This document shows positions 48,640-60,463 of a stretch of DNA of 64,000 nt, piece after piece. The stretch lies in the NCBI GenBank assembly GCA_022661535.1, contig JAKULF010000010.1, positions 558,001 through 622,000 on the forward strand, read 5' to 3'. The notes beneath the pieces are model-generated. The model ran no database searches and was not told the DNA's origin. It worked only from the letters and a program-made list of their open reading frames with translations. Each line of letters opens with the position of its first letter. Within the stretch, counting starts at the first letter, position 1. Made by a program: the position numbers and the translations under genes. The DNA is from Eutypa lata. Its lineage: Eukaryota; Ascomycota; Sordariomycetes; Xylariales; Diatrypaceae.

Positions 48640-50578
48640 ATGCAGACCGCCCCCGCCCCGGGAAGCTTCTGGGACCGGCTCGAGCGGGACACAACGCCGA
48701 AGCAACGACGTGCGAACCATGCCAAGGTTCGTTCAGGTATGTACAAACTTGCCCGACCGTACATAGTTACTTTAGGTAGCCAAGATGCGGCTATATCAAA
48801 CCACGATGCAGAAAGCTAAACTAGGAAGTTGAAAAACAAATAAAGGATGTCTCACGTGCAAGAAACGACGAGTGAAATGCGACGAGGCCAAGCCCTCCTG
48901 CGCCCGGTGCGAGAAAGGCGCATACGCATGCGAAGGGTACGAGGAGCCGGGGGCAGTGTTTCGCGCAAAGTATACGGCACGGCAGGCCAAGAACGCCCGG
49001 ACTTCTGCTGCTGCTCCGCTGCCGAACAGGAACCAGATGCATAAGCCGATCCTACCGGCCCCGCAGAGACCGGGGTCGCTGACGGGGTTCCGGGTGGCCC
49101 CGGTCCCGTTCCATCTGGACCCTCGGGACGTCACTTACTTCGACCGGTTCCGGCACCAGATCGTTGAGGATATGTCCTTGTGGAGCACCATTCCCTCGAG
49201 GATGAATCACTTACTTCGAGAGGCGCTGCACGACGAGTGCGTTAGGCATGCTGTTCTAAGTTTGGCGGCAATGTCGCATGCGCTCGATGATACGGCCTCT
49301 GTCGCGGGTGGGGGCGGCGACGGGCAGTTAATGCCGGTATCGGTGCTTTCGATGGGAGAATCGTCATCATCATCGACGTTTGTATCCAGTGATCAGAGTA
49401 ACAACAACATAGTCACCATCAGCACCCCATCATCGCAGTCACAGCCGCAGGCGCAATCGCGTCACCGAATATCAAAAAGCCCCCACCACAAGATAGCGCT
49501 GCAGCACTACATGAAAGCGATCGCACTATGCCGAGCACAGCTAACCGGCGGCATGACGAAGAACACGGCACTATCGAGCCTGGGGGCTGCTCTCGTCTTC
49601 TCGTGCATCGAGCTGATGCAGGGGGACGTAGCGGCGGCGGACCGGCTCCTCTCGAACGGGCTGAAGCTGCTGGAGGACGTCAAGAACAAGAAAGTCGAAG
49701 AAGAAAAGAAAGCCCTACAGTTCGACGATGAGCTCGCTCAAATGGAGTACTGCTTCGATAGGATAGCCATCGGGTGCGGGACGTCGCCGTTCTTCAGGGC
49801 GCAGAGGGAAATGTGCAAGGTGGTGAATGTGCCCCCGCATGAATACATACCCGACGTCGATGTCGAATTTAGTAGCTTGAGGCTGCACTGGATGAGATTC
49901 CAGAAGGGCGTTGCGCTTTTCATGTTGGGGGCGTACTCGAATATCGTGACACAGCCCGGGGCAGAGGTGCAGCATATGAAGGAAAAGGCGAGGTACTTGT
50001 CACTGGTTGAGCAGTGGACTCCGGTCGTGAATGCCTTCCTAGAGAGGGAGAAAGATGACCAGGCAATCCGCTTGCTGATGAGCATGAAGGTGCATATGAT
50101 GATATGGGGCGTCTATCTGAGGTGTGGCTTGGATCACTTCAACGTCGCATATGACTCCCATGTGGACACCTTCCGCGAGGTTGTAGCGCTAGTGGACGAG
50201 TTCTTCACCCAGACTTGTCCCACGGCGTATGCGAGGTTCAGCCTCGACGTTGTTCTCTTCTCTAGCATGTGTTTTGTCATATCGGCGTGTCGTCATAAGG
50301 AGACACGGCAGCGAGCCTTGAGCGTGTTCGACAAGCTCACTCGCCAGGAGGCTTGCTGGGGCAATGTTGGAATGTTGAGGGCACTACATGCGCTGGCGGA
50401 TCTCGAAGAGCAAGGGAGAGATGAACATGGGTGTATTCCGCTTGCCTCACGGTATGCCTTCGTGGGCTGTGATTGGGATTTTGAACATCGTCGGACTATG
50501 GCTAAGTTTGTGCCCGTTGTCAAGGAGCCTGGCGGGCTGGAGGGGTTGCCGGTAACACTTATACCATTAGACTATTAA
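48640..50578 (+). CDS. Zn2Cys6 fungal transcription factor
   Basis: Two exons (48640-48736, 48846-50578) joined by a 109-nt intron (donor GTATGT, acceptor AAAG) give 609 residues. The intron falls just before the DNA-binding domain, a common position in this family. The cluster is complete: Cys34, 37, 44, 51, 54 and 61 (C-x2-C-x6-C-x6-C-x2-C-x6-C) with the basic KKRRVK stretch between the second and third Cys. A Ser/Gln-rich linker (about residues 165-200) follows, then a long helical fungal-specific regulatory region. Such proteins bind CGG-type half sites in the nucleus and control catabolic or secondary-metabolism genes. Its target is unknown; the divergent rhamnosidase is a candidate only by proximity. 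No start other than 48640 gives exon 1 in frame with an ATG. Confidence 0.85.
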
Positions 50579-50659
50579 GATATCCTCAAGATATTGTTCT
50601 ACAAGAATTGAGTAAATCTAATCTCCCATCTACCTTAACCTTGGAATCATCAGGTCGCT

Positions 50660-51379
50660 CTAGTGACTAGTCCTCTCCTGCCCCTTTCCAGTCACAAATC
50701 CCAAGTTCATTATCCGCATCCGGACATTATCGACCACCGTCCAATCACCTTCACAGCGACGGTTATCCACCTTAGAAAGGATCCGCCAGAGGGGATCCCA
50801 TCCCTTGCAGCTCTCCAGGACGCATTCGCCATTCCAGAAATCCGCGGGCGGGGTAGACTCGCCGTACATCAGCAACACCAGTTGGTTCATCTCGTCTAGC
50901 AGTTCCTTCGGCAGGAAGGGCAGGCCACCAATTGTTGCGAAGTCTCCGAGTTGGTTAAGCCATATGGTCAAGCCGAGACTGACACGCTTCGGGGTTCGGT
51001 TCAAAGGATCCCGCCCTTTGATGTCGTAGAGTAGTGCGGCGATCTGTTCTCTGTACGCTCCGCCGAGGGCCACGATCATGTCTGATTCCGGGTTCAGGTA
51101 CAAGAGCCGCTGTTGATTTCCTGTCCTGGCGACGGGGAGGTCAGCGGCATAGTATGAGAGCGCTTCCCTGCGTGACTCGACGCAGGCGAAAAGGGCCGGG
51201 TGGTTGGCACAGTTAGAATACCAGATGGCAGGGTTATGTGGGTTATCAGCGTGGTGCGTAGAGAAGCTGTGTAATTCCAAGACGCGGGAATGAAAAGAGT
51301 GATGCCAAATCTTGAGGCGGAGCTCGGTTGGTAGAGAGAGGAAGCATGAGAAACTAGTCAGAGGCATTGGCACCTCCAT
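50660..51379 (-). CDS. 2EXR domain protein
   Basis: A 239-residue intronless protein from ATG at 51379. Residues 9-30 (FSCFLSLPTELRLKIWHHSF) and the following VLELHSF give the 2EXR signature (PF20150), an F-box-related fungal motif at the N-terminus of many small proteins. The later segments PALFACVESRREALSYY and LYLNPESDMIV are also characteristic. The family is large and expanded in Sordariomycetes; its function is unknown. It is convergent with the Zn2Cys6 gene with only 81 bases between stop codons, so the transcripts probably overlap. No frame damage. Confidence 0.8.
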   Translation of the reverse strand: MEVPMPLTSFSCFLSLPTELRLKIWHHSFHSRVLELHSFSTHHADNPHNPAIWYSNCANHPALFACVESRREALSYYAADLPVARTGNQQRLLYLNPESDMIVALGGAYREQIAALLYDIKGRDPLNRTPKRVSLGLTIWLNQLGDFATIGGLPFLPKELLDEMNQLVLLMYGESTPPADFWNGECVLESCKGWDPLWRILSKVDNRRCEGDWTVVDNVRMRIMNLGFVTGKGQERTSH

Positions 51380-53412
51380 TATTGGTGTCGTACTTAACAG
51401 AGGTAGATAGATTGTTGTTGTTGTATGTTGTAGAAACTTGTTTAGACCTTCGATATTGGAAGTTAAACTCCAAACCCCGCGGTTTCCGGCCTATCATTAC
51501 TACCGTTGGAGGGGACATCAAGGTTATTTAAGCTCTCAGCCACTTGTGGCGCTCTCCACCTATTGCCAAATCATCAAAGCCTAAAGTCATTAAAATGGCT
51601 TTGTGAGCAATAAGAATAATGGGAAGTAGAAATTGTCGACGTGAATGCATTGTTTCCTCAAGGGATAATAAGAGGCAATGGGCCCTAAGACCCTATTGTA
51701 TCTATGGCAAGGTAACCAAGTGGCCGCTTGGCCATTATGTAAGTAGAGATGCCTGGCATACGGTAGTTTCTGATACCGAACCAAGCTTCCTAGTAGTATC
51801 CGCGATGACCCTACCTACTGGCAGCTTTCTCAATAATAATAAAACCGAATTACTTTAACGCACTCTTCAAGGGCCGCAATTAATCCGTCTCTAAACAAGA
51901 GTATTTAGCACACTATCAAGTACATAAGTCAGTGCTATTTGCGATATGTTATGATTTGACGTTAGTTATCAAGATATCACGACTGTTTATAGGATAGGGG
52001 CTTCAAGGCATATATTTTTCTACTTCATACGACTCTCAGTGAGTCAGCACCAGTGTGTTGCTCGTCCGACGACGGTGTCAATCACTAAGCCCTAAGCGAA
52101 CCCTGACCCCAAGCCTCGAACATGTGCGTCCTTTCCTGTTTGATATTCCACATTTTTGTCTCGTCTATCCTGGAATACCCCTGCCGTTCACAGTGCTTTT
52201 CGAATTGAATTGACTTCCCATGCCAAGTAGACAGTCCTCCTGGTCCATACGGCCATACTGACCCCTATCTGAGGTGACACATTGTCTATCTGACGCTAAC
52301 TCATCGTGTCGTGTGCTATCTGGTTCGCAAGTGGTAGATAAAATGTCTTGGGGCTTTGATCGATGCTTTGGCCTAGCGGAAACTGTTAATACACGTTCAC
52401 ATATAGGCAGTAAATAATCATATGGTTGCGGGAAGGACGTACGGGTATGATCTGGAAATACTGATGACCTGCTTGCCAGACATTGTTGTTGATTCGAAGA
52501 TCGACCGTGCGTGTGGTAGAAATTTGCTGAGAATAAATAGTACTGCCAAGAGACTCTAAGGCTGGTGAAGATGAAAAGGCTTTATTGTATATGAGAAATC
52601 AAGGCGATGAAGTAAAGTATCCAAAAGCTATTCAAAGTCTACATTCTAAAATATTGCAGTACATATATATCTCATCCTGAACACTTCTGTGTTAAGAACA
52701 TTGCACCTATAGTGTGAACTATCTAAAGCCCCTATTCTATATCGTGATTCAACACGAGCTGTATTATTTCGGCGGCTTGATTGTTTGGGCATCGCGTGGT
52801 AACCATTCAACGGCAACATTTAACTGATACTAATATCAAGATCATAGATAATAAATATTACGATGTCTGTATGATCTGAGTCTGCTATTAAAGGTTCTAT
52901 GTGTCGGTAGACTCACAACCAACATTATTTTGACCTTACATATGAGCAACAATTCTGTTTCCTAATTAGGCAGGTGATATTCGACCTACGTTGCCTGGTT
53001 GTGTTATGGTCACAAGTTGTGCAGGCGCTGATATAGAAGTACCTCTATCACAGCCTGACCACTGTTACTTTCCGAGTATACCTTTAACTTGAGTAATATG
53101 CACTTTGTGATAGCAAAACAGCCAGCTAGCAGCTGACATTAGCACGAAAGTGCGGACTAGCGCAACACATTTGTGTAAGACTTGGCTAAGGCAACGAGGC
53201 AATCGATCTACATTCAGCTCTTCCTAGCTGATTTATTTCCGTTCGGACAAAGCTATGTCTGTTCGTTCTCAGACTCTTTCCCAATTCTCGGACGGCAGAA
53301 ATGTTTGCTAAGCCTCTGAACTCCAAGTGACTGGTTCCTCCAGTAACCCCAGGCCACGGTTACAGTTCCGTGTTAAGGCTCCGACGACACTGCTTTACGG
53401 GTACTCTAGCCG
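51380..53412. other. intergenic, no supported gene
   Basis: About 2 kb containing the 2EXR promoter and the promoter/5' region of the large regulator. No RNA gene, repeat or coding exon recognised. Confidence 0.5.
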
Positions 53413-56400
53413 ATGGAGCGCTTAGGGGTGCCATCCCCTCTCGGAGACGATGACGACGCTCCTTCGAAAGTAGCCAACAAAAATGGCCTGAACACTCACA
53501 GGGGCTCCCTTCCCATCACGCCAATTGACTCCGCGCTTTTATCGCCGTATTACCCACATATCCAAATACCTACAGTGAACCCACATACACCACCAGCCAC
53601 TGTAGGCACACCAAGTGCCTATCAACAAAGCGACTTTGATAGCGAAGGTGACGCTCATGAGTCGCCGTCCGTGAACTATGAGGATGTCGGAACGAGTCCA
53701 CGGCCGGGGTCGGCCGGAAAACTAGTACCACCAAAACGCAAATTGAGCTGGGGTCGACCAGAAAAGCAGTCAAAGCCAAATTTAAACACTGACATCGTTG
53801 GCATTGGAATGGACTCAGCAGGCTCAGATCCTAGTCAAACTCGAAGCCGTTCAATTAGCGCTAGTTCAATCAATTCACTGACCAGTTGGACCTCGTCAGT
53901 CGTCAACACACCTAGTGAAAAACTCAAGGAAAAGGAGGTCTATATTGACCCGTTTTTTGGTGTTGTTGATCGATTGGAAAGAACACGGAGTCCAGCTCCT
54001 TACGTGCCTCCTAGTCCCAATCGACACCTCACGATTGATACGGGAGTCGACTGTTCGTCGCAGAATACAACAGCTTCACCCCTATTGCCCTTCCCTCAAA
54101 TCACGGTGTCTGATTGGGGCAGAGGCGAAAATCCCACGATTAGTAACGCATTAGTGCTGAATCCACCCAACATTGAAACTGATCTTGGCGTTTTCAGCCA
54201 GCAAAATAATACCCCTAATCAGAATGGCAACGGACCTTTAGACAAGGAGCCGCAGCTAGAAGGTCCGCAAAGGGGTAATGGAGGAGGGTCTGTATGGTCA
54301 GCAAATCATCATGGATCGGGCGCGGGCATTCGTTCCATTGGCGAAATCCTGAGTCTCAACGATCTCGCACTGAGTCGACAGGCCCAGGAAAGGAACAAAG
54401 CAATTGAAGAATGGCTCTCAGTAGTCGAGCACTCGCACAACAATTCATCCGATGTTGGTCACCGTACTACGTCTTTCGAATGGAACAACGTTACTTCCGA
54501 AGACATTCCGCTTGGACACCATACCAAGAATCACCTAGTTCCAGGACAGCTTTATTATAGCTTGGAAGGACAGCATCATACAGGACAAGATTTGGCTTTT
54601 ATGCGAGCACCTAGGAACTGGGTCGATCCTCCTACCATTCCTACGATATCCCAACCCGGTACCAAACCTCTCCAGCCACCATCTTCTCGAGCAGCGATGG
54701 AATTATTCCAGAGAATGTGTCAGGAAACCGGTTCTACTACATCAGGAGAAGCATCGTGTGGTACAAGGCGATGGAACTTTCAATCCAGTGAAGATTCGCA
54801 TACACTAGAGAAGGGCAACTTTCTATTCCAAAAGGTTACCACTACAACGCGCCCACCTATTTCGATGAGGCCGTCTTCCACTGATGAGCTGAGCACCACA
54901 AACCCACGAAAGCGATCTGGTATTGGAGTAGACGGTGCGTCAGTCAAAACGGAGGTTATGAATCCATCAATAAAGAAACTTCGAAGTTGGGATGAAGAAT
55001 CCGCGGTGAGTCCGGACACTATCAAGCCTGAATCCATAGAGGAGATAGAAAGAACGGGACTTAACAACTGCGATTTGCTCCCTTGTAATTCCTGCAATCG
55101 GAGGGTTGTACATTGTGATCAGGTGGTGCAGTTGTGCACTAATTGTGCGGCTTGGGTTGCAAATCACCCTGTTAAAAAGAAGGAAGTTCCGCACAGGTAA
55201 GATATCCAAGCTAGACACTTGTATTCAAACTATACAGCTTGTTCACACTAACCTGTACCCAGCTACACATCGTTCCTCGTTACCCGGGTCCAATATCTCG
55301 AGACCCTCTTACGTCACAACAATATCAAATTCCTCGAAAAGGCAGATTACCGGCAGCTGCCGAAAGACGACAAGTCACATCGCCTTGATCCTACCGCCTT
55401 ACGTGAATACAGGGAGATCGAAGAGGGATTAGACTATGGAAGTGACCCAAAAGGAGCAAGTCCCACGCTAGACGACGATATCGAGCCGATGTCAGATGCT
55501 ACGGATATGGCATACAAGAGTCTGCACGCCTCAGAAAGAAATAACAATACATTAGATCTAACACTGGTAAGGAAACTATTAGATTACCCCATATCCTTCT
55601 ATTTTATGCTTATAGTTTATCGTGTAGGACACTTCCACTTCAGGGGTAGTTAAATCCCCCCAGTTAGTGGACGTAGGAACACAAGCGGATATCCAGGATA
55701 ACTACTCAACCAGAAATGAACCTGCATCTCCTACGTGTGTCGAACAGGCCAATGAACACCAGAATACTATAAAGACTACAGAGCGTCATGAAGCAGACAC
55801 AAAGACAGATATGAGGTTAGTGGCTCACCAGTCGCAGCACCAGTTCAGACAGGTTGGTCTGGTAAGGGTCCAAGTTGAGGTCCTATCTTTATCAGAGAAG
55901 TACCAAATGCAAGAAGCATCTGAGGACCAATTCGAGAGTGACCCGGAAGAATCCGACCAGGCTCAAGAAGATCCTCCTACAGATGACATAGACTCAACTA
56001 ATCAAGGAGGTGCGGATGTATCATCTCTGGACCACTCTGGTAGTAACCATATGAACTTGAACGGGCGCAATAGGAAACGTGGAGAAGAGGACAAGGAAGA
56101 GGAGGAAGACGGCAACAAACGAGCCTGCCGAAGGCCATTAGGACCACCCCAAAAGATGAAGTTACCAAGACTGGCTTGCCCTTATCAGGCCTATGAAAAG
56201 TTCCAGAGTTGCCTGAGGCCGGGGCGGTCGAATCTAGAGGGGGGCTGCGCTGGCATAAGTCGTCTAAAGTTGGTTACTGAATCCATTTGGCGTCTTGAAG
56301 GCTTACCACATTGCTAACTGGACCTATCTAGGCAACACTTGAATCGACGGCACGTACTATCTTTTCGATGCCAACGCTGCTGGAAATCGTTCGACAAGAA

Positions 56401-57426
56401 AAGTAATGTCCAGAAGCATGAAATGCAACGTCCACCTTGTGACCCTAGGGACAAGCCCTGGGACGAACGGTTCATAGCCCCCGAACAGGAAGCCGAAATC
56501 GAACAGGCTTGTCGCCACAAAGCGGGAGAGGATGCTTGGTGGAGTTTGTTTCGTCTCGTCATCCCTGGTATGCAGTCTCGCAATGTTCAGTCGCTGGTAA
56601 ATGAATATTCGCCTTGTGAGTGTATAGAGCCTTAATTCACGGATATGACTCTCACTGTGCACAGATTACATACGCTACCATACGTCTCTTATGGTTCCCG
56701 CCATGACATTCCCTGCTTTATCATACCAGCCTATACAACCTTCCCAATCGGTACTAGGTTCATTGACCTTCAACAAGTAACGTCCCCCCAACCACGTCAA
56801 CGATTCACAGCAGGTATACTGATAGATTGTGAAGTGGAGAGCTCAACGACGCCTTTCTCCCACCCTCGGGTGCCGGTACACCCTCGTTACCCTTCGCACT
56901 ACCAGCGCTCGCACCCCCGGCCCATGACTTCTCGATGCCACTCTTGGAATTCAGCAGCACGCCAGGCGAAGACTTAAGCCCCAACCTCTTCTGCTCATCA
57001 TCGTCTTCTAACGACGTCACGCGGTTGAGCTCACTGGACAACGCGACATCGCCACCAATGAGTAGCAGCAACGTAGCGCCGACGCCTCTGACCTCGGCCC
57101 CGACGCCGACGGTATTACCACCCCACGGCAGGCCGGCGGGCAGCGGTAGCAGCAGCAACAACAGTAGCAGCGAGGCTTCGGGATCGCAGGCGCATATGCA
57201 GGTGCAGATGCATAGGAACTACGAGCGGCTCAAGACGCGCAACCAGCAGGCGCAGAGGGACAACGCCGAGTTCCGGGAGGCGAACCGCGAGAACCGCGCG
57301 GACCTGGACCGCGTCGATGCCATCGTCGAGGAGATGCTGGCCCTCGACGAGCTGGACGTCTCGGTGTTCGAGAGACTCTCCCAGGTCTCGGAGATACTGT
57401 CCTGCGTCAGGGGTAGAATGCGATGA
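53413..57426 (+). CDS. large zinc-finger regulator (C2H2-like with Zn2Cys6-like part)
   Basis: Six exons (53413-55196, 55263-55566, 55628-56268, 56332-56615, 56665-56776, 56835-57426) with introns of 66, 61, 63, 49 and 58 nt encode 1238 residues in one frame. The first 550 residues are Ser/Pro/Asn-rich and probably disordered. Near residue 557 there is CNSCNRRVVHCDQ...CTNC, a C-x2-C-x6-C-x6-C-x2-C set like a Zn2Cys6 cluster without its sixth Cys. It is followed by SYTSFLVTRVQYLETLLR, a linker/dimerisation helix like those after such clusters. Exons 3-4 encode a finger pair, RLACPYQAYEKFQ...GGCAGISRLKQHLNRRH and FRCQRCWKSFDKKSNVQKHE, of a fungal family with atypical C2H2 fingers. The tail is Ser/Pro-rich and ends in a coiled coil (YERLKTRNQQAQRDNAEFRE). 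Probably nuclear; targets unknown. The last intron's acceptor (GTGAAG) is inferred from frame. Confidence 0.75.
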
Positions 57427-57962
57427 AACTTGCACCGCACTGTTGTTATGCTGCATATATATATAAGTAGTCACAAACAACTGTGTCTCGGCTCTCATCA
57501 CGTCGAGAGTTCTCTTAGCTTACCAAGACACGTTAAGGTGTATTATAATAGAATAGCTTTTGGTAAAACATTTAACGTTAAATTGTAATTTACTTTATAA
57601 GTCTTCGTAACATTTTAATTTTAATACTACGTACGGATGATCAAAACGTAAAATATAAATTAAAGATATTGTGGGATATTAGGGGGGGTACCAAAGTAGT
57701 GGCTGAGAGACACCAGGTCAAACGGCGTCAGACGTTACTATTCCGGCGTTTGCAGCCGAATGACACCTAAATAGCTAGATTCCGCCTTAGATACTCCTGA
57801 CAATACATCAAGCTTCCTGAGACTGATAAAATGGCCCTTAATTCTCTACAGATATATTATATATTTATATATAATATGATAAGGTTAACGGCATAAAGAA
57901 TTGAAATAAAATAAATACATAAATAATAAATTTTAAACTTTTAATTTATCAGGTAACATTAA
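57427..57962. other. AT-rich spacer, mildly RIPped
   Basis: 536 bases between the regulator and the P450 stop. Two AT-rich stretches (about 57540-57665 and 57840-57960) keep C mainly in CpG or CpT contexts. The first 110 bases are homologous to sequence at 60340-60460 (see the regulator duplicate). Confidence 0.5.
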
Positions 57963-59720
57963 TTATGTTTTTAATTTCAACTCTTCGCAGTGCTTTTCAC
58001 GAACCTGGAACACCAGATTAGGGCCATCGTGATCTGCTCCGAGCACATCGTATATCTGGAACTGGTCGGGTCCGTCCCAGGGGTCCTTGCTCCCCTGTCT
58101 CCCAACTCCAAGCCTCCCGGCCTCTCCCGGCGCCATCTGAAAATCAAAGTACCAAAGAATCCTTGCGATCGTCACGCTCGATTCCATATACGCCATGCTC
58201 TTACCCGCGCAGCTGCGATCGCCTAGGCCGAAGCTCACGTGTGCGCGCCGCATCGTCGCCCGCGCCTCCCTTTCCAGCGGGGTGTTTGGAGCCCCGCCAT
58301 CTTCCGGCGACAACCACCGTTCGGGCTGGAAAGCAAACGGGTTTGCGAAGTACTCGGGGTTGTGCAGGATGGCCCAAAGATGGACCCCGACCTCAGTACC
58401 AGGTGGAATTATGTGTCCGTCCACGACGAAGGGCTCGTCTCCCGAGGACGCATATGTCTCAAGCTCACGCCACAGGGGACTGGGGGCAGGTGGTGTCATG
58501 CGCAACGACTCGTCAAGGACAGCGCGCAAGTAGCTGCAGGATGCGAGTTTCTTCCCGGGTTGGATTTCACGGCCTGACGAGAAAGTCTCGCGTATCTCAG
58601 CGGCGAGGCGGGCGTATGCAGTTGGATGGCACGCTAGGTGGAACAGAGCACCGCAGATGGCTGTTGCGACTGTCGAACCGCCAGCCAGGACAAAGAATAG
58701 CGCCTCGCCCCAGAGCTCGCCCTGGCCAAGGCCCCCTTCCCCAGTAACGACAGAGTAGAAGTCTGGCTTGGCGTCTACTGGCTGGGATGTACGTGTCTTT
58801 ATCATCTTCTGGACGGCCTGAGTAAACATGAGTACTCTCTTACTGCCTAGCCACCGAAGGATCGGGGCCATGTTGCCAAGAAGAGGCCATGTATAGTATA
58901 GATTGTTCATATAAATGCTGCGAAACATGGTCTCAGGAATGAACCGGTTAGTCGCCTCAGTCTGAGTGTTTAACGCACAGCCAAAAGCTAAGTGACCAAC
59001 GACATCGATGCCGAGTCGGTTACAGGCAACCGTCATATTCACCATCTGGGCTTGGTGACTAGACCTCACCAGCTGACGCAAGAAAATGTCGATCTGCTCA
59101 CTCATCATTGGACTGAACGATCGAAGTGAGCGGTCCGAAACGACCTGCCCGATCACCTTTCGCTTCCGTCTATGTTCAGCGTTATTTCTCACGTTGAACA
59201 AGTTTGGGATCCGCGGCGACCCCGAATGCCGGTAGGCACGGCCTTTGGTGATGCGGGGATTCGAATATATGTCTAATAACGATTAGCATGTTAAGTCGGC
59301 AAAGATGAAAGGAAGACCCGGAGGAATTTCATGCCTTGAATTGCGGTAAGAGAATTGAAGAGTAGACGGTTTGGTGCTTCCCTATAGACGCGACCTGCTT
59401 GTCAATCAGTAACACTGTCCAAATCCCATCAACATGTGCTCTAACCGTATTTCTGAAAGTTCTTATATGCTTTTATGTGATGGCGCCCCCCGACAGCATG
59501 GAGACCACCGTAACCATAAGTGATCTTAGCTAAGAATGGCCCAGGGTAGTTCCTCAGAGGGTGGAAACCAAGTCGGTAGATTAGAATAGACAGGGCCTAA
59601 CAAAAGACATTAGTCGAAGGGTGGTCCTAGTTTGGCTGGTGGAGTAGAAAGCAATACCCATGGTACAAGGAAATAGAAGGCGTATTTCAAAGCAAGCAAT
59701 GTTGCGCTAAGAGTATTCAT
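57963..59720 (-). CDS. microsomal cytochrome P450
   Basis: Four exons (59720-59658, 59596-59446, 59394-59335, 59272-57963) encode 527 residues. Introns are 61, 51 and 62 nt. The third uses a GC donor (CAAG|GCATGA) with branch GCTAATC and acceptor TTAG. The splice makes Asp92 (G|AC), exactly as at the same place in the pseudogene copy, where the donor is GTAAAT. An N-terminal membrane anchor (MNTLSATLLALKYAFYFLV) and Pro-rich hinge FHPLRNYPGPF place it on the ER facing the cytosol. The I-helix has AGGST at 288-292, ExxR is at 346-349 (ESLR), FQPERW follows, and the heme motif FGLGDRSCAG has ligand Cys446. The I-helix lacks the usual Asp/Glu before Thr. Family often annotated benzoate 4-monooxygenase-like; substrate unknown. 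Structurally complete. Confidence 0.85.
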
Positions 59721-60063
59721 TTTTATAACACAGGTTGAGTAGTGAAGCAACGACCTGAAGCGAGAACTTGAGTAAAGCTGGATCCTATGGGTGTTTAGGA
59801 TTAATTTAGCTCGGCCTTGGTGTGATATTCGCATCTAGGTAGGAATGTAAAATGAAAAACGAATGGGGAGGGCCGTTTCGCACATGAATGTGGTGAACGG
59901 GCTCCCTGTCCTCACAGCCTTGGTGTGCCAAGACCCAGGGGTACCTGAAGTACACGAGGTCCGTACATAAGTATATGTCGTTACATGTCAGTTATCATTT
60001 CACACTGCATCCTGGGCTGCATATGCATGTTTTTGCACTCCTTACATTGTTAATTGAACTTAC
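59721..60063. other. P450 promoter spacer
   Basis: About 340 bases upstream of the P450 start. No feature beyond presumed promoter. Confidence 0.5.
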
Positions 60064-60463
60064 TTAAGCAATGTTTTAATCGACGGCATGTATTCTTATT
60101 TCGATATTAAGGTAATTAAAAATCGTGTAATAAATAAATTAATATAAAAAGATATAAAAAAATAACTTTAAGTGTTAAAAAACGAATTATAAATATTACG
60201 TAAAATTAAACCGTAATAACGTTATAATTAAAAAGATTTTATTATTTAACGAATTAAACGGTTTAATTTTCGAAAGGCTTTTTATGCTTTTAACATATTA
60301 TTTTATATTAATAGATGGATGAAATGAAGAGATTATCCGTATCATGTTGTTGTTATGTCGCATATAAATATAATTACAACTGTAACTCACGTCTGAGGTT
60401 CTCTTACCGCTAGCTGGTGTTGGAAGTCAGGATGGCTTAACAAGATATGTTGAGATGGCATTC
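60064..60463 (+). pseudogene. RIPped partial duplicate of the zinc-finger regulator
   Basis: At about 60069 the frame reads K-Q-C-F-N-R-R-H-V-F-L-F-R-Y-stop, matching exon 4 of the regulator (KQHLNRRHVLSFRCQ at 56331). The changes are mostly C to T or G to A, such as CAC to TGT, TGC to TAT and CAA to TAA. The AT-rich tract to about 60310 continues the finger region in degraded form. The stretch from about 60340 matches the regulator's 3' flank at 57443-57530 (shared TGTTGTTATG.., GCATATA, GTTCTCTTA, AACAAGA). So a copy of the 3' part of that gene, with exons 5-6 deleted, lies on the far side of the P450. The alignment was made by eye. Confidence 0.65.

Noticed and set aside
57900..58750. Long plus-strand open frames opposite the P450
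   Set aside because: They are antisense shadows of the well-supported minus-strand P450, with Arg/Pro-rich low-complexity translations.
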